DNA of 64,000 nucleotides from Pseudogracilibacillus sp037071985 (GTDB taxonomy: Bacteria; Bacillota; Bacilli; Bacillales; Amphibacillaceae): the NCBI RefSeq assembly GCF_037071985.1, contig NZ_JAXHDF010000001.1, positions 516,703 through 580,702 on the forward strand. Direction: 5' to 3'. Position numbers and translations under genes: made by a program. The notes beneath the pieces were generated by a model, which made no database searches, was not told where the DNA came from, and saw nothing but the letters and a program-made list of their open reading frames with translations. Position 1 is the first letter of the stretch. Each line of letters begins with the position of its first letter. Positions 9,131-17,105 of this stretch are shown here, piece by piece.

Positions 9131-9252
9131 CGGAAGAAACCTACGAAGACTCCTACGGGAAAAGCAACAACTGAAAATCCTTATAGCGACACGGAAGTGA
9201 AGCTATAAAAGTTGAAGTGTTGCCCGTGGAAAGCAAAGTAGGTTTCTGGAGC
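9131..9252. repeat. Palindromic intergenic repeat, copy 1
   Basis: Arms AGAAACCTAC (9135-9144) and GTAGGTTTCT (9238-9247) are perfect inverted copies. The internal marks GAAGACTCCTACGGGA and CCCGTGGAAAGC are shared with copies near 18.5, 18.8, 26.5 and 26.7 kb. It fills much of the 436-bp gene-free stretch 8897-9332. The rest of that stretch contains a TATAAT at 9047-9052, a possible promoter for the next gene, and nothing else I can identify. Confidence 0.7.
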
Positions 9253-9332
9253 GATGTTAAATACAATTACACATAAGTAAAGACACTACCGAATGCATCA
9301 TGTAAGTTGTAAAATTAAGGTGAGGATAAAAA

Positions 9333-10265
9333 GTGGAAAAGTCAATTGTCATTAAAGATATTGTACGCGCTTTCGCTTTGGAAGTGCTATATGGAGAGGA
9401 AAAGTTAGATCAATTAATTAAACAGTCGAATGCCAGAAGGCCTGGACTGGAATTTAATAAGTATCTCGATTTTTTCCCAAAAGAGCATGTATTTGTACTG
9501 GGAGAAAATGAGATTAAATATTTACATTCTTTGTCTGATGAAGAAAGAGATATTCGGGTAGAGAACGTGGTGAAATATAACCCGCCATGTATTATTGTGA
9601 CGGATGGACAAGAGGGGTTAAAATATTTAACAAAATATTGTAAAGCAAAAGAAATCCCATTACTGCGTACGAATGATTTAAATTATGAATTTATCCGTAA
9701 AATCGATGCTTATTTAATTAAACGGCTTGCTCCTGAAATTGCGATCCATGGAGTATGTGTCAATGTATCAGGGATAGGTGTTTTATTACGAGGTGATTCA
9801 GGTGTCGGTAAAAGTGAAACGGCTCATTCCTTACTTGGTCGTGGCCATCGCTTAGTAGCTGATGACATTGTTGTGTTGAAAAAGCTGAGTCCGCAAACAT
9901 TGCTTGGAACGCATAATGTAACGAATAAAGAATTGCTTTCGCTTCGCAGCATTGGTTTATTAAATGTTGTTCGGATGTACGGTCGAAAAGCTTTTCAGGA
10001 TGAGTCGAGAATTGCTTTAGATATTGAGTTAACCAAATGGAAAGGTGACTCTTTATATAATGATTTAGAGGTAGAAACGAAATTTACTACGTATATGGAT
10101 GTAGAAATTCCATATATTCAAATTCAGTTAAAGCCTGGGCGAGATGTCGTTGGTCTCATTGAAGCGGCTGTAAATAATTTTTATTTAAAACAGCAAGGTT
10201 ATAGTGCGGCAGAAGAATTTATTAAGCGAATTGAGAAGGAAGCGGGACAGGATAAAGGCAATTAG
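9333..10265 (+). CDS. HPr kinase/phosphorylase-like protein (divergent second HprK)
   Basis: A 310-residue protein aligned along its length with HprK, the bifunctional enzyme that phosphorylates HPr at Ser46 in carbon catabolite control. AIHGV with His139, P-loop GDSGVGKS (154-161), VADD (175-178) and the C-terminal KPGRDVVGLIEAA helix (267-279) are present. The canonical LEIRGLGIINV element reads LSLRSIGLLNV here, so the conserved Glu and Gly of the ERG motif are both Ser. The start is GTG 9333 behind AAGGTGAGG. Normal hprK lies in an lgt operon; this copy stands alone before dnaX. It is likely a paralogue with modified activity or substrate; the function is not established. Confidence 0.8.
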   Translation: MEKSIVIKDIVRAFALEVLYGEEKLDQLIKQSNARRPGLEFNKYLDFFPKEHVFVLGENEIKYLHSLSDEERDIRVENVVKYNPPCIIVTDGQEGLKYLTKYCKAKEIPLLRTNDLNYEFIRKIDAYLIKRLAPEIAIHGVCVNVSGIGVLLRGDSGVGKSETAHSLLGRGHRLVADDIVVLKKLSPQTLLGTHNVTNKELLSLRSIGLLNVVRMYGRKAFQDESRIALDIELTKWKGDSLYNDLEVETKFTTYMDVEIPYIQIQLKPGRDVVGLIEAAVNNFYLKQQGYSAAEEFIKRIEKEAGQDKGN

Positions 10266-10327
10266 TTCCGATGTTTTTTATAACTGTTTAATCTCTTCAA
10301 TCAGTTCATTTTACACATGAAATAAGC

Positions 10328-10333
10328 TATAAT
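10328..10333 (+). promoter_or_regulatory. Probable -10 of the dnaX operon
   Basis: A perfect TATAAT lies 33 bp before the dnaX ATG. The hexamer 17 bp upstream (TTCATT, 10305-10310) is a weak -35. Confidence 0.45.
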
Positions 10334-10365
10334 AGATAGGGAAACAGTAGAAGGGAACATGTCGG

Positions 10366-12051
10366 ATGAGTTATCAAGCATTATATCGCGTTTGGAGACC
10401 TCGTACCTTTAAAGACGTTGTTGGTCAATCGCATATTACCCAAACATTACAAAATGCTATATCGAATGGAAAGTTTTCGCATGCCTACCTTTTTTCTGGC
10501 CCTCGTGGTACCGGAAAAACGAGTGCTGCGAAAATTTTTGCGCAGACGATCAACTGTGAAAAGATGCCAACGAGAGAACCATGTAATGAATGTGCTGCAT
10601 GTCGTGGAATTTTGGACGGCTCTATTTCGGACGTCATTGAAATTGATGCTGCTTCAAATACGAGTGTAGATGACATTCGTAGTATCCGTGATAAAGTGAA
10701 ATATGCTTCCAGTTCTGTCCCGTATAAAGTGTATATTATCGATGAAGTTCATATGATTTCGGTAAATGCGTTTAATGCGTTATTAAAGACATTGGAAGAA
10801 CCTCCCGGACATGTTGTTTTTATTTTGGCGACAACGGAACCTCATAAGATTCCACTCACGATTATTTCAAGATGCCAACGTTTCGATTTTAAATCCATTA
10901 GCAATAAAGTCATTATGGATAGGCTAAAAGAAATTATGGACCATGAAGAGATTGACATTGCAACGGAAGCACTAGAAGCTGTAGCTCTTACTGCAGAAGG
11001 TGGAATGCGTGATGCATTAAGTATTTTGGATCAGACAATCTCGTATAGTAATGGAAAAATTGAAATCGATGATGTTCTTGCTGTAACCGGCGGAGTTTCG
11101 CAACATATTTTATCTGATATTGCGATGGCGATGTATGAGCAAGATATAAAAAAAACGTTGCAGCTCTTTGATGATCTCGTTCAACATGGAAAAGATCCAA
11201 GTCGCTTTGTCTTTGATTTTATTTATTTTTTACGAGATGTTCTATTTTACAAAACAACTTCGGAACTTGCAGAATACTTAGAAAGAGCAATCGTTACAGA
11301 GGAGTTTAGCACATTAACAAAAACGATCGATTCGGAATGGATTCAAGAAGCAATTGTCCAATTAACAGAATGTGAACAACAAATTAAATGGACAAATAGC
11401 CCGAAAGTTTTTGTTGAAATTGCTATTTTAACGATTACAAATCGACATTTTAACAAAGTTGTTCAATCCGTACAGCAAGCAAATGCTCCAGAGGTAACCG
11501 AGTTAATCAACCGAGTCAATGAGTTAGAGAAGAAGTTGAAAAAGCTTGAACAAGCTCCTGCCCCTTCAGAACAAGCTTCAACGGGAAGAAGAAGGGAAAC
11601 GCAAAGGAGCAGGAAAAAAACATTTGATATTCCTCATGAAAGAATTCGGATGGTGTTGGATCAGGCGGAAAAATCTGCTTTACAACATGTTCAATCAAAA
11701 TGGGCAAGCTTTTTGGAACAACTTAAACAGACAAACGCTCCTGCACATGCTACCATTCAGGATAGTAAGCCGGTAGCAGCATCTAAAGAGGCAGTTATTG
11801 TAGGTTTTAAATATGAAATTCACTGTTCGTTATTTCTCGAACATAAAGAGATGATCGAGTCCATTTTAGCGAATATCATGGCTAGCCATTTACCGATTAT
11901 TCCGATCCCTGAAGAAGATTGGTACACGGTCCGTTCAGAATATATTAACAAACAGGAAGAGTCTGAAGAAAAGCAAGACTCGGGAGATGCTCCGATTGTA
12001 GAGGAAGCAAGAAAATTATTTGGAGACGAACTATTAGAAATACGTGATTAG
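10366..12051 (+). CDS. dnaX: DNA polymerase III subunits gamma/tau
   Basis: A 561-residue clamp-loader ATPase that loads the sliding clamp and, through its tail, couples polymerase and helicase. It opens MSYQALYRVWRPRTF, has Walker A GPRGTGKT (45-52), four Cys of the zinc module around 64-79, and IIDEVHM (Walker B) near 118-124, then domain III and a charged linker from about 380. The start ATG 10366 follows AGAAGGGA. Length is typical for Bacillus. It heads the group with ebfC and recR, as in B. subtilis. The tadA gene and scr RNA that usually precede it are absent here. Confidence 0.97.
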   Translation: MSYQALYRVWRPRTFKDVVGQSHITQTLQNAISNGKFSHAYLFSGPRGTGKTSAAKIFAQTINCEKMPTREPCNECAACRGILDGSISDVIEIDAASNTSVDDIRSIRDKVKYASSSVPYKVYIIDEVHMISVNAFNALLKTLEEPPGHVVFILATTEPHKIPLTIISRCQRFDFKSISNKVIMDRLKEIMDHEEIDIATEALEAVALTAEGGMRDALSILDQTISYSNGKIEIDDVLAVTGGVSQHILSDIAMAMYEQDIKKTLQLFDDLVQHGKDPSRFVFDFIYFLRDVLFYKTTSELAEYLERAIVTEEFSTLTKTIDSEWIQEAIVQLTECEQQIKWTNSPKVFVEIAILTITNRHFNKVVQSVQQANAPEVTELINRVNELEKKLKKLEQAPAPSEQASTGRRRETQRSRKKTFDIPHERIRMVLDQAEKSALQHVQSKWASFLEQLKQTNAPAHATIQDSKPVAASKEAVIVGFKYEIHCSLFLEHKEMIESILANIMASHLPIIPIPEEDWYTVRSEYINKQEESEEKQDSGDAPIVEEARKLFGDELLEIRD

Positions 12052-12102
12052 ATCTAACATAAATAAGGAATACCATTCATATATTTTAAGGAGGAGTTAC
12101 TT

Positions 12103-12423
12103 ATGAAAGGCATGGGCAACATGGGAAATATGATGAAACAAATGCAGAAAATGCAAAAGAAAATGATGAAAGCACAAGAAGAGCTATTGGCAATGGAATT
12201 TGAAGCTTCTGTTGGTGGCGGTATGGTTACTGTAATTGCAGATGGTAGCAGAAAAATTTTAGACGTTCAAATAAAAGAGGAAGTTGTAGATCCAGATGAT
12301 GTTGATATGTTGCAAGATTTAATTTTAGCAGCAATTAATGAAGTAATGACACAGATTGAAGAAAAGACAGAGCAAACGATGGGGCAGTTTACAAAAGGAT
12401 TAAATATGCCGGGCATGTTTTAA
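12103..12423 (+). CDS. ebfC: Nucleoid-associated protein, YbaB/EbfC family
   Basis: A 106-residue DNA-binding protein of the YaaK/YbaB family. It has a Met-, Lys- and Gln-rich N-terminal helix (GNMMKQMQKMQKKMMKAQEE), then VGGGMVTV and DPDDVDMLQDLI typical of the family dimer core, and ends MPGMF. A strong AAGGAGGAG lies before ATG 12103. It sits between dnaX and recR in the conserved three-gene arrangement and is probably co-transcribed with them. Its exact cellular role is poorly defined even in model species. Confidence 0.93.
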   Translation: MKGMGNMGNMMKQMQKMQKKMMKAQEELLAMEFEASVGGGMVTVIADGSRKILDVQIKEEVVDPDDVDMLQDLILAAINEVMTQIEEKTEQTMGQFTKGLNMPGMF

Positions 12424-12452
12424 TCAATGTAAACGCCTTGGGAGGCTAGAAA

Positions 12453-13049
12453 ATGTACTATCCAGAACCGATATCAAAATTAATTGATAGTTTTACAAAA
12501 TTGCCAGGAATTGGACCGAAGACGGCTGTCCGTCTGGCTTTTTTTGTGATTGAGATGAATGACGATGATGTGGTTGACTTTGCAAAAGCATTAGTTAGCG
12601 CAAAGCGGGAATTAAATCATTGTGCCATCTGTGGACATATAACAGATCAGGAAACGTGTGCAATTTGTCAAGATCATACACGAGATGAGTCCATTATCTG
12701 TGTGGTAGAAGATTCAAAAGACGTGATCGCTATGGAAAAGATGCGAGAGTTTAATGGAAAATACCACGTATTACATGGGTCCATCTCACCTATGGATGGA
12801 ATTGGGCCTGAGGATATTAATGTGCCAAGTCTCATCAAACGATTAAAAGAAAATGACGTAAAAGAAATTATCCTCGCCACAAATCCAAATATTGAAGGGG
12901 AAGCGACGGCCATGTATATTTCACGTCTCGTGAAGCCATCGGGTATTAAAGCAACAAGAATTGCCCATGGGCTCCCAGTTGGAGGAGATTTGGAATATGC
13001 GGATGAAGTTACATTAGCGAAATCATTGGAAGGTCGACGAGAACTATAA
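12453..13049 (+). CDS. recR: Recombination mediator protein RecR
   Basis: A 198-residue protein that works with RecO (and RecF) to load RecA on gapped DNA. It shows the N-terminal helix-hairpin-helix (KLPGIGPKTAVRLAF, 17-31), the C4 zinc finger CAICGHITDQETCAIC (57-72), a Toprim domain with VVEDSKDVIAME near 83-94, and the C-terminal GLPVGGDLEYADEVTL. Full length. It follows ebfC by 29 bp with GGGAGG before the ATG. Confidence 0.97.
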   Translation: MYYPEPISKLIDSFTKLPGIGPKTAVRLAFFVIEMNDDDVVDFAKALVSAKRELNHCAICGHITDQETCAICQDHTRDESIICVVEDSKDVIAMEKMREFNGKYHVLHGSISPMDGIGPEDINVPSLIKRLKENDVKEIILATNPNIEGEATAMYISRLVKPSGIKATRIAHGLPVGGDLEYADEVTLAKSLEGRREL

Positions 13050-13143
13050 ATAAATAGAGAACAAAACGGGTATTTAGGTTTTAAGTAGAGAATAAGATGA
13101 AGCCCGAATACCTACTAAAAACTAATTTATATAGGGTGAAATT

Positions 13144-13356
13144 ATGAAGAAAAGAAAAAAACAAAGAGAGGTCGATCGTCAGTTACTGGATAGCATTTTC
13201 TATGCGGAAGCCGAATGGAAAAAGCTGCAAAATATTATTGAAAATAGTATTGAACCTGTACAAGAAAGCCAGCAAAAACTACAACTTGCAGAGGCTAAGT
13301 ATATGTTTCTTTTAAGAGAAGCAAAGCATCGAAAAATTAGTGTGTTAAGATACTAA
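13144..13356 (+). CDS. yaaL: YaaL family protein of unknown function
   Basis: A 70-residue, mostly helical basic protein. It opens with a KKRKKQREVD stretch and ends AKYMFLLREAKHRKISVLRY, the DUF2508/YaaL pattern. It is conserved between recR and bofA in Bacillaceae; no biochemical role is known. The RBS is a weak GGGTG before ATG 13144. The 94-bp gap from recR contains an imperfect GGGTATT/AATACC pairing that is too weak to call a terminator. Confidence 0.85.
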   Translation: MKKRKKQREVDRQLLDSIFYAEAEWKKLQNIIENSIEPVQESQQKLQLAEAKYMFLLREAKHRKISVLRY

Positions 13357-13451
13357 CAAGTTTTTGTAAGTAGACAACTTCTGTTTCTCAGTTCTATTTT
13401 TTATCTTTCATTCATAAAAACTAATAAAGATAAAAAAGGAGTTGAAGAAAC

Positions 13452-13715
13452 ATGGATCCCATCATGATAGTAGTTGGAGTACTAGCATTAGTAGTCATGG
13501 TCTTTATATTTCGATCTCCAGCGAAGACGATGCGCCTGCTCGGCACAGGTACGATTCGATTGACGATAGGAGTATTGTTTTTGTTTTTCTTTAATGTATT
13601 TGGGGGCTCAATTGGTTTGCATATCCCCATTAATGTTTTTACAGTGCTTGTAAGTAGTATACTAGGATTATTTGGTGTAACGTCCTTGGCAGCTATTCAT
13701 ATATTTATACTGTAA
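13452..13715 (+). CDS. bofA: Sigma-K checkpoint protein BofA
   Basis: An 87-residue integral membrane protein that, with SpoIVFA, holds the SpoIVFB protease inactive in the mother cell until engulfment. Two hydrophobic segments (about 4-22 and 36-58) are followed by the conserved GGSIGLHIPINVFTVLVSSILGLFGV region and a hydrophobic C-terminus. AAAAAGGAG lies before ATG 13452. Typical length and position after yaaL. Confidence 0.93.
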   Translation: MDPIMIVVGVLALVVMVFIFRSPAKTMRLLGTGTIRLTIGVLFLFFFNVFGGSIGLHIPINVFTVLVSSILGLFGVTSLAAIHIFIL

Positions 13716-13731
13716 GAGGATGTTCAAAAAG

Positions 13732-13925
13732 GTCGGTAAAGATGACACTGCGAATTTCTTCGTAGGCTTGTTTCTCCGCCGCTCATGTATCTAAATGCAT
13801 ACATTCCGCTGCTCGAAGCTTCGCTGCCTTGGATTTTCGACGCACAGGATGTGCTAGTGTCGACGTTGCTGACAGGACGTCAGCGCATTTAGCCGACGTG
13901 GTCCTTTTTATCCTCCTTTTTGAAC
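13732..13925. mobile_element. MITE-like 194-bp element with terminal inverted repeats
   Basis: The ends GTTCAAAAAGG (13732-13742) and CCTTTTTGAAC (13915-13925) are perfect 11-bp inverted repeats. The interior is GC-richer than its surroundings, with GACAGGACGTCAGC-type palindromes, and has no coding frame. It lies between bofA and csfB and stops 16 bp before the csfB sigma-F promoter. No target-site duplication is obvious. It fills the gene-free stretch 13716-14001 apart from that promoter. Confidence 0.65.
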
Positions 13926-13941
13926 ACAGACTATAACAGTT

Positions 13942-13971
13942 GTATAATTTTCGTTAGATTAGGAGAGACTA
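13942..13971 (+). promoter_or_regulatory. Sigma-F promoter of csfB
   Basis: GTATA (13942-13946), a 15-bp spacer, then GGAGAGACTA (13962-13971) match the sigma-F consensus GYATA-N15-GGNNANAHTR at every fixed position. The csfB ATG follows 30 bp later. csfB is known to be sigma-F dependent in B. subtilis. Confidence 0.85.
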
Positions 13972-14001
13972 TCTACTAAACTAACGATAGAGGTGGATAG
14001 T

Positions 14002-14175
14002 ATGGGACAATGTGCGATTTGTGAAGAGAAAAAAGCTGATGGGATTCACTTATATACGTTATTTATTTGTACTCAATGCGAATATAATATTATTCATACC
14101 GATGTACGGGAAGAGAAATATCGTTATTATGTTCAAAAATTAAAAAATATGAATCAACCATCACTTTTTTCATAG
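14002..14175 (+). CDS. csfB: Anti-sigma-G factor Gin (CsfB)
   Basis: A 57-residue zinc protein that blocks premature sigma-G activity (and sigma-E in the forespore). The two Cys pairs CAICEEKK and FICTQCEYN bracket GIHLYT, the hallmark of Gin. The tail KYRYYVQKLKNMNQPSLFS matches the family. I chose ATG 14002, behind AGAGGTGG; a GTG 9 bp upstream is in frame. The gene is monocistronic, with its own promoter and terminator. Confidence 0.92.
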   Translation: MGQCAICEEKKADGIHLYTLFICTQCEYNIIHTDVREEKYRYYVQKLKNMNQPSLFS

Positions 14176-14199
14176 AAAACTTACATGTAAATAGTAAAA

Positions 14200-14255
14200 A
14201 GCGCAAGAGCTGTTTTTCTTTCATTAGAGACAATGCTTCTTGCGCTATTCTTTTT
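14200..14255 (+). terminator. Terminator of csfB
   Basis: AGCGCAAGA (14200-14208) pairs with TCTTGCGCT (14238-14246), followed by a T-rich tail. The rest of the gene-free stretch 14176-14657 holds a likely tmk promoter (TGATACAAT near 14450) and a roughly 100-nt segment bounded by TGAATAAG/CTTATTCA complements (14513-14610), whose role I cannot assign. Confidence 0.75.
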
Positions 14256-14657
14256 TCTTGCAATCATGTTTTTTACGTATAAAATATATGGATAAACCAG
14301 ATGTACAAAATTTCCAATTTTCCTAACCATCTCTACCAAGCTCAAATAATAGTAACTCCAAAGATGATAAATCACCACTTAATATGTTGGAATAAAATTA
14401 CAACTTATGAATAAAGTTATGTGAACATTTAAATATAGGTGGGAAGCATGATACAATAGAGGTAAGATTGGTTTTTACTTATATGCATTTTTGGTATTAT
14501 TATGATTAGGTAATGAATAAGTTGATTGTGGCAAACATACCTTACATCAAGAGAATGAAAACATAAGGAAGTCTCCCTCTCTTTTCCCTTAACAGGACCA
14601 GCTTATTCAGAATAATAATTTTAAATTGAAACAGATGACATCAAAGGAGAAAAGATC

Positions 14658-15296
14658 ATGAAGGGATTTTTTATCACCGTGGAAGGTGGAGAAGGTGCTG
14701 GAAAAACAACAGTCCTTGACCATCTTTTTGAGAAATTAACAGCACAAGGGTATGATGTCCTTTTAACGAGAGAGCCAGGTGGTATTTCTATATCAGAGCA
14801 AATTAGAGAAATTATCCTTCATCCCGATCATACGGAGATGGAAAAAAGGACGGAAGCTCTCCTTTATGCGGCAGCTCGCAGACAGCATTTGATTGAAAAG
14901 GTCATTCCTGCATTGAATGAAGGAAAAATTGTTCTTTGCGATCGTTTTATTGATAGCAGTCTCGCATATCAAGGCTATGCCCGCGACATAGGAATTGATG
15001 AAGTATTTTCCATCAATAAATTTGCCATTGAAGGATGTATGCCATCGTTAACGCTTTATTTTGATATACGTCCGGAAGTTGGATTAAAACGAATAGCATT
15101 AAATCGTAACCGAGAACAAAATAGACTTGATTTAGAAGCAATTGAATTTCATCAAAAGGTATATGAAGGGTATCATATGTTATTGAAGAAGTTTCCTGAA
15201 CGTATGATACGAATTGATGCAGAGCAACATATAGATCAGGTTACAGATAATGCATTTACCTATATTATTTCTCATATTAAAAAGGAGGAAAAGTAA
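14658..15296 (+). CDS. tmk: Thymidylate kinase
   Basis: A 212-residue enzyme that phosphorylates dTMP to dTDP with ATP. P-loop EGGEGAGKTT (9-18), the DR motif DRFIDSSLAYQG near 96-107 and the LID segment LNRNREQNRLD are all present. The start ATG 14658 follows AAAGGAG. The stop overlaps the darA start (TAATG), so the two are translationally coupled. The xpaC, yaaN and yaaO genes that precede it in B. subtilis are missing. Confidence 0.97.
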   Translation: MKGFFITVEGGEGAGKTTVLDHLFEKLTAQGYDVLLTREPGGISISEQIREIILHPDHTEMEKRTEALLYAAARRQHLIEKVIPALNEGKIVLCDRFIDSSLAYQGYARDIGIDEVFSINKFAIEGCMPSLTLYFDIRPEVGLKRIALNRNREQNRLDLEAIEFHQKVYEGYHMLLKKFPERMIRIDAEQHIDQVTDNAFTYIISHIKKEEK

Positions 15297-15625
15297 TGAA
15301 ACTAATTATTGCTGTTGTTCAAGACAAAGATTCAAATCGGTTAATTAATGCGCTAAGTCATGAGAATTTTCAAACGACAAAATTAGCAACTACTGGTGGG
15401 TTTTTAAAAGAAGGGAATACGACACTGATGATTGGTTGCCAAGATGAACATATTGACGAGGCATTAAAGATTATTAAAGAAAATTGTTCACAGAGAGAAC
15501 AGATGGTTGCACCAATATCTCCAATGGGTGGAAATGCAGATTCTTATATTCCTAAGCCAGTAAAAGTTGAAGTAGGTGGCGCAACAGTTTTCATTTTACC
15601 AATCGAATCATTTTTTCGCTTTTAA
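15296..15625 (+). CDS. darA: Cyclic di-AMP receptor protein DarA (PII-like, YaaQ)
   Basis: A 109-residue trimeric PII-like protein that binds c-di-AMP. It starts MKLIIAVVQDKDSNRL and contains TTKLATTGGFLKEGNTT (28-44), the nucleotide-binding region, then VEVGGATVFILPIESFFRF at the end. Length and sequence match the family. It is coupled to tmk, and AAGGAGGAAAAG lies before the ATG. Its downstream effectors are not shown by the sequence. Confidence 0.95.
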   Translation: MKLIIAVVQDKDSNRLINALSHENFQTTKLATTGGFLKEGNTTLMIGCQDEHIDEALKIIKENCSQREQMVAPISPMGGNADSYIPKPVKVEVGGATVFILPIESFFRF

Positions 15626-15647
15626 CTAGTTAAAAAGGGGTTTCAAT

Positions 15648-16082
15648 ATGAAAATAGGGCAAGAAATTAATTCAAAGATAGAACAAAAGCCCTTCAAGAA
15701 AATAGCTGAAGGGAAAAATAATTTCGAACAATTTGTTCGAACAGAATCTCATAAAATCAAACAAGAAGAATTAGCAGGTTTAATAAAAGATATTACAGAA
15801 CAGGGGGAAAAAATTGCCCGATTTCGCTCGTTTAAAGACTTAGCAAAGTTTAAAAGAATGATTAAACAATTTTTACAAGAGACAGTATATAATGGCTTGT
15901 CTTTGAATGAATCAAGAAGTTTTAATTCAACTAATTATAGCCATAAATTAACAACCGTTCAGGAAGTGGATGAAAAATTAATCCAACTGACAGAAGATGT
16001 TATCGATCAAGAGAAGAAGACAGTTGATTTATTAGGCTTAATTGGTGAAATTCGAGGTTTATTAATTAATATAACTACATGA
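15648..16082 (+). CDS. yaaR: YaaR family protein (DUF327)
   Basis: A 144-residue, largely helical soluble protein. It has the family pattern of a variable N-terminus followed by FRSFKDLAKFKRMIKQFL (60-77) and a C-terminal VDLLGLIGEIRGLLINI. It is always found between darA and holB in Bacillaceae. The function is unknown. It is part of the tmk-darA-yaaR-holB-ricT-yabA operon, with AAAAAGGGG before the ATG. Confidence 0.88.
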   Translation: MKIGQEINSKIEQKPFKKIAEGKNNFEQFVRTESHKIKQEELAGLIKDITEQGEKIARFRSFKDLAKFKRMIKQFLQETVYNGLSLNESRSFNSTNYSHKLTTVQEVDEKLIQLTEDVIDQEKKTVDLLGLIGEIRGLLINITT

Positions 16083-16098
16083 TAAGGATGTCATCGTT

Positions 16099-17091
16099 AT
16101 GCAAACATGGGCGGAGTTAAGTAAAGTTCAGCCTTTAGCAAGTAAAATAATGATTAATAGCTTTCAAAAAAACCGCGTTTCCCATGCATATCTTATTCAA
16201 GGATCGCGTGGAACGGGTAAAAAACAACTGGCAAATTTAATAGCGATGACTCTTTTTTGTGAGAATAAAAACGATTTAGAACCATGTCAAAATTGTCATA
16301 TGTGTAAGCGGGTTTTATCACGAAACCACCCTGATGTACATTGGGTTGAACCTGATGGAAAATCAATCAAAAATGAACAAATTGAAATGTTAAGAAAAGA
16401 ATTTTCTTATACAGGAATGGAATCATCTAAAAAAATATATATTATTCATCCGGCAGAATCTTTAACGGTAAATGCGGCAAATCGCATTTTGAAATTTCTT
16501 GAAGAACCTACGATTGAAATAACAGCTCTTTTATTGACAGATAACGGACATGGAATTTTACCTACGATTCGTTCCAGATGTCAACAAATTGACTTAAAAC
16601 CCTTGGATGAGAAGATGTTTCAAAAAAAGTTAATGAATGTAGAGGGTTTACTAATTAACGAAAATAATGCACGGCTACTAAGTGCTTTAACAAATAATAT
16701 AGATGAAGCAATTGAACTTCATAAAGAAGAAAAGATTTATAGGTTTAGAGATATAATTGAACAATTTATATATATGTTAATTTCTAATTACGAACAAAGA
16801 TATCTATTTATTCATCAAAAATGGATACCTGAGATGAAAGATAAACAGGATCAGGAACTAGGACTGGATTTAATGTTATTAGCGTTTAGAGATATAGCCA
16901 ATACGCAAATAGGACGGTCAAGCCCGACATTCTTTTTCCAGCCAACCGATGGTCTGCTAACGCGAGCAGTCCATCAGTTTACAGAAAAGAGATTACTTCA
17001 AATATTAAAGACTCTTTTAGAAACAAAACAGAAAATGAATCAGAATGTCCATCAGACGTTGGTGATGGAACAACTTGTACTTCAAATTTAG
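16099..17091 (+). CDS. holB: DNA polymerase III subunit delta'
   Basis: A 330-residue clamp-loader subunit. It has GSRGTGKKQL (35-44) in the P-loop position, Cys clusters CENKNDLEPCQNCHMCKR (zinc module, about 55-72) and IRSRCQ (sensor region). It is the structural partner of DnaX in the loader. It follows yaaR by 16 bp, with AAGGATG before ATG 16099. Length equals the B. subtilis protein. Confidence 0.95.
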   Translation: MQTWAELSKVQPLASKIMINSFQKNRVSHAYLIQGSRGTGKKQLANLIAMTLFCENKNDLEPCQNCHMCKRVLSRNHPDVHWVEPDGKSIKNEQIEMLRKEFSYTGMESSKKIYIIHPAESLTVNAANRILKFLEEPTIEITALLLTDNGHGILPTIRSRCQQIDLKPLDEKMFQKKLMNVEGLLINENNARLLSALTNNIDEAIELHKEEKIYRFRDIIEQFIYMLISNYEQRYLFIHQKWIPEMKDKQDQELGLDLMLLAFRDIANTQIGRSSPTFFFQPTDGLLTRAVHQFTEKRLLQILKTLLETKQKMNQNVHQTLVMEQLVLQI

Positions 17092-17105
17092 AGGTGGGTT
17101 ATGAG

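Noticed and set aside
8897..9332. Expected location of the SRP RNA (scr) before dnaX.
   Set aside because: No SRP Alu or S-domain signature is visible; the stretch is a palindromic repeat plus promoter-like sequence.
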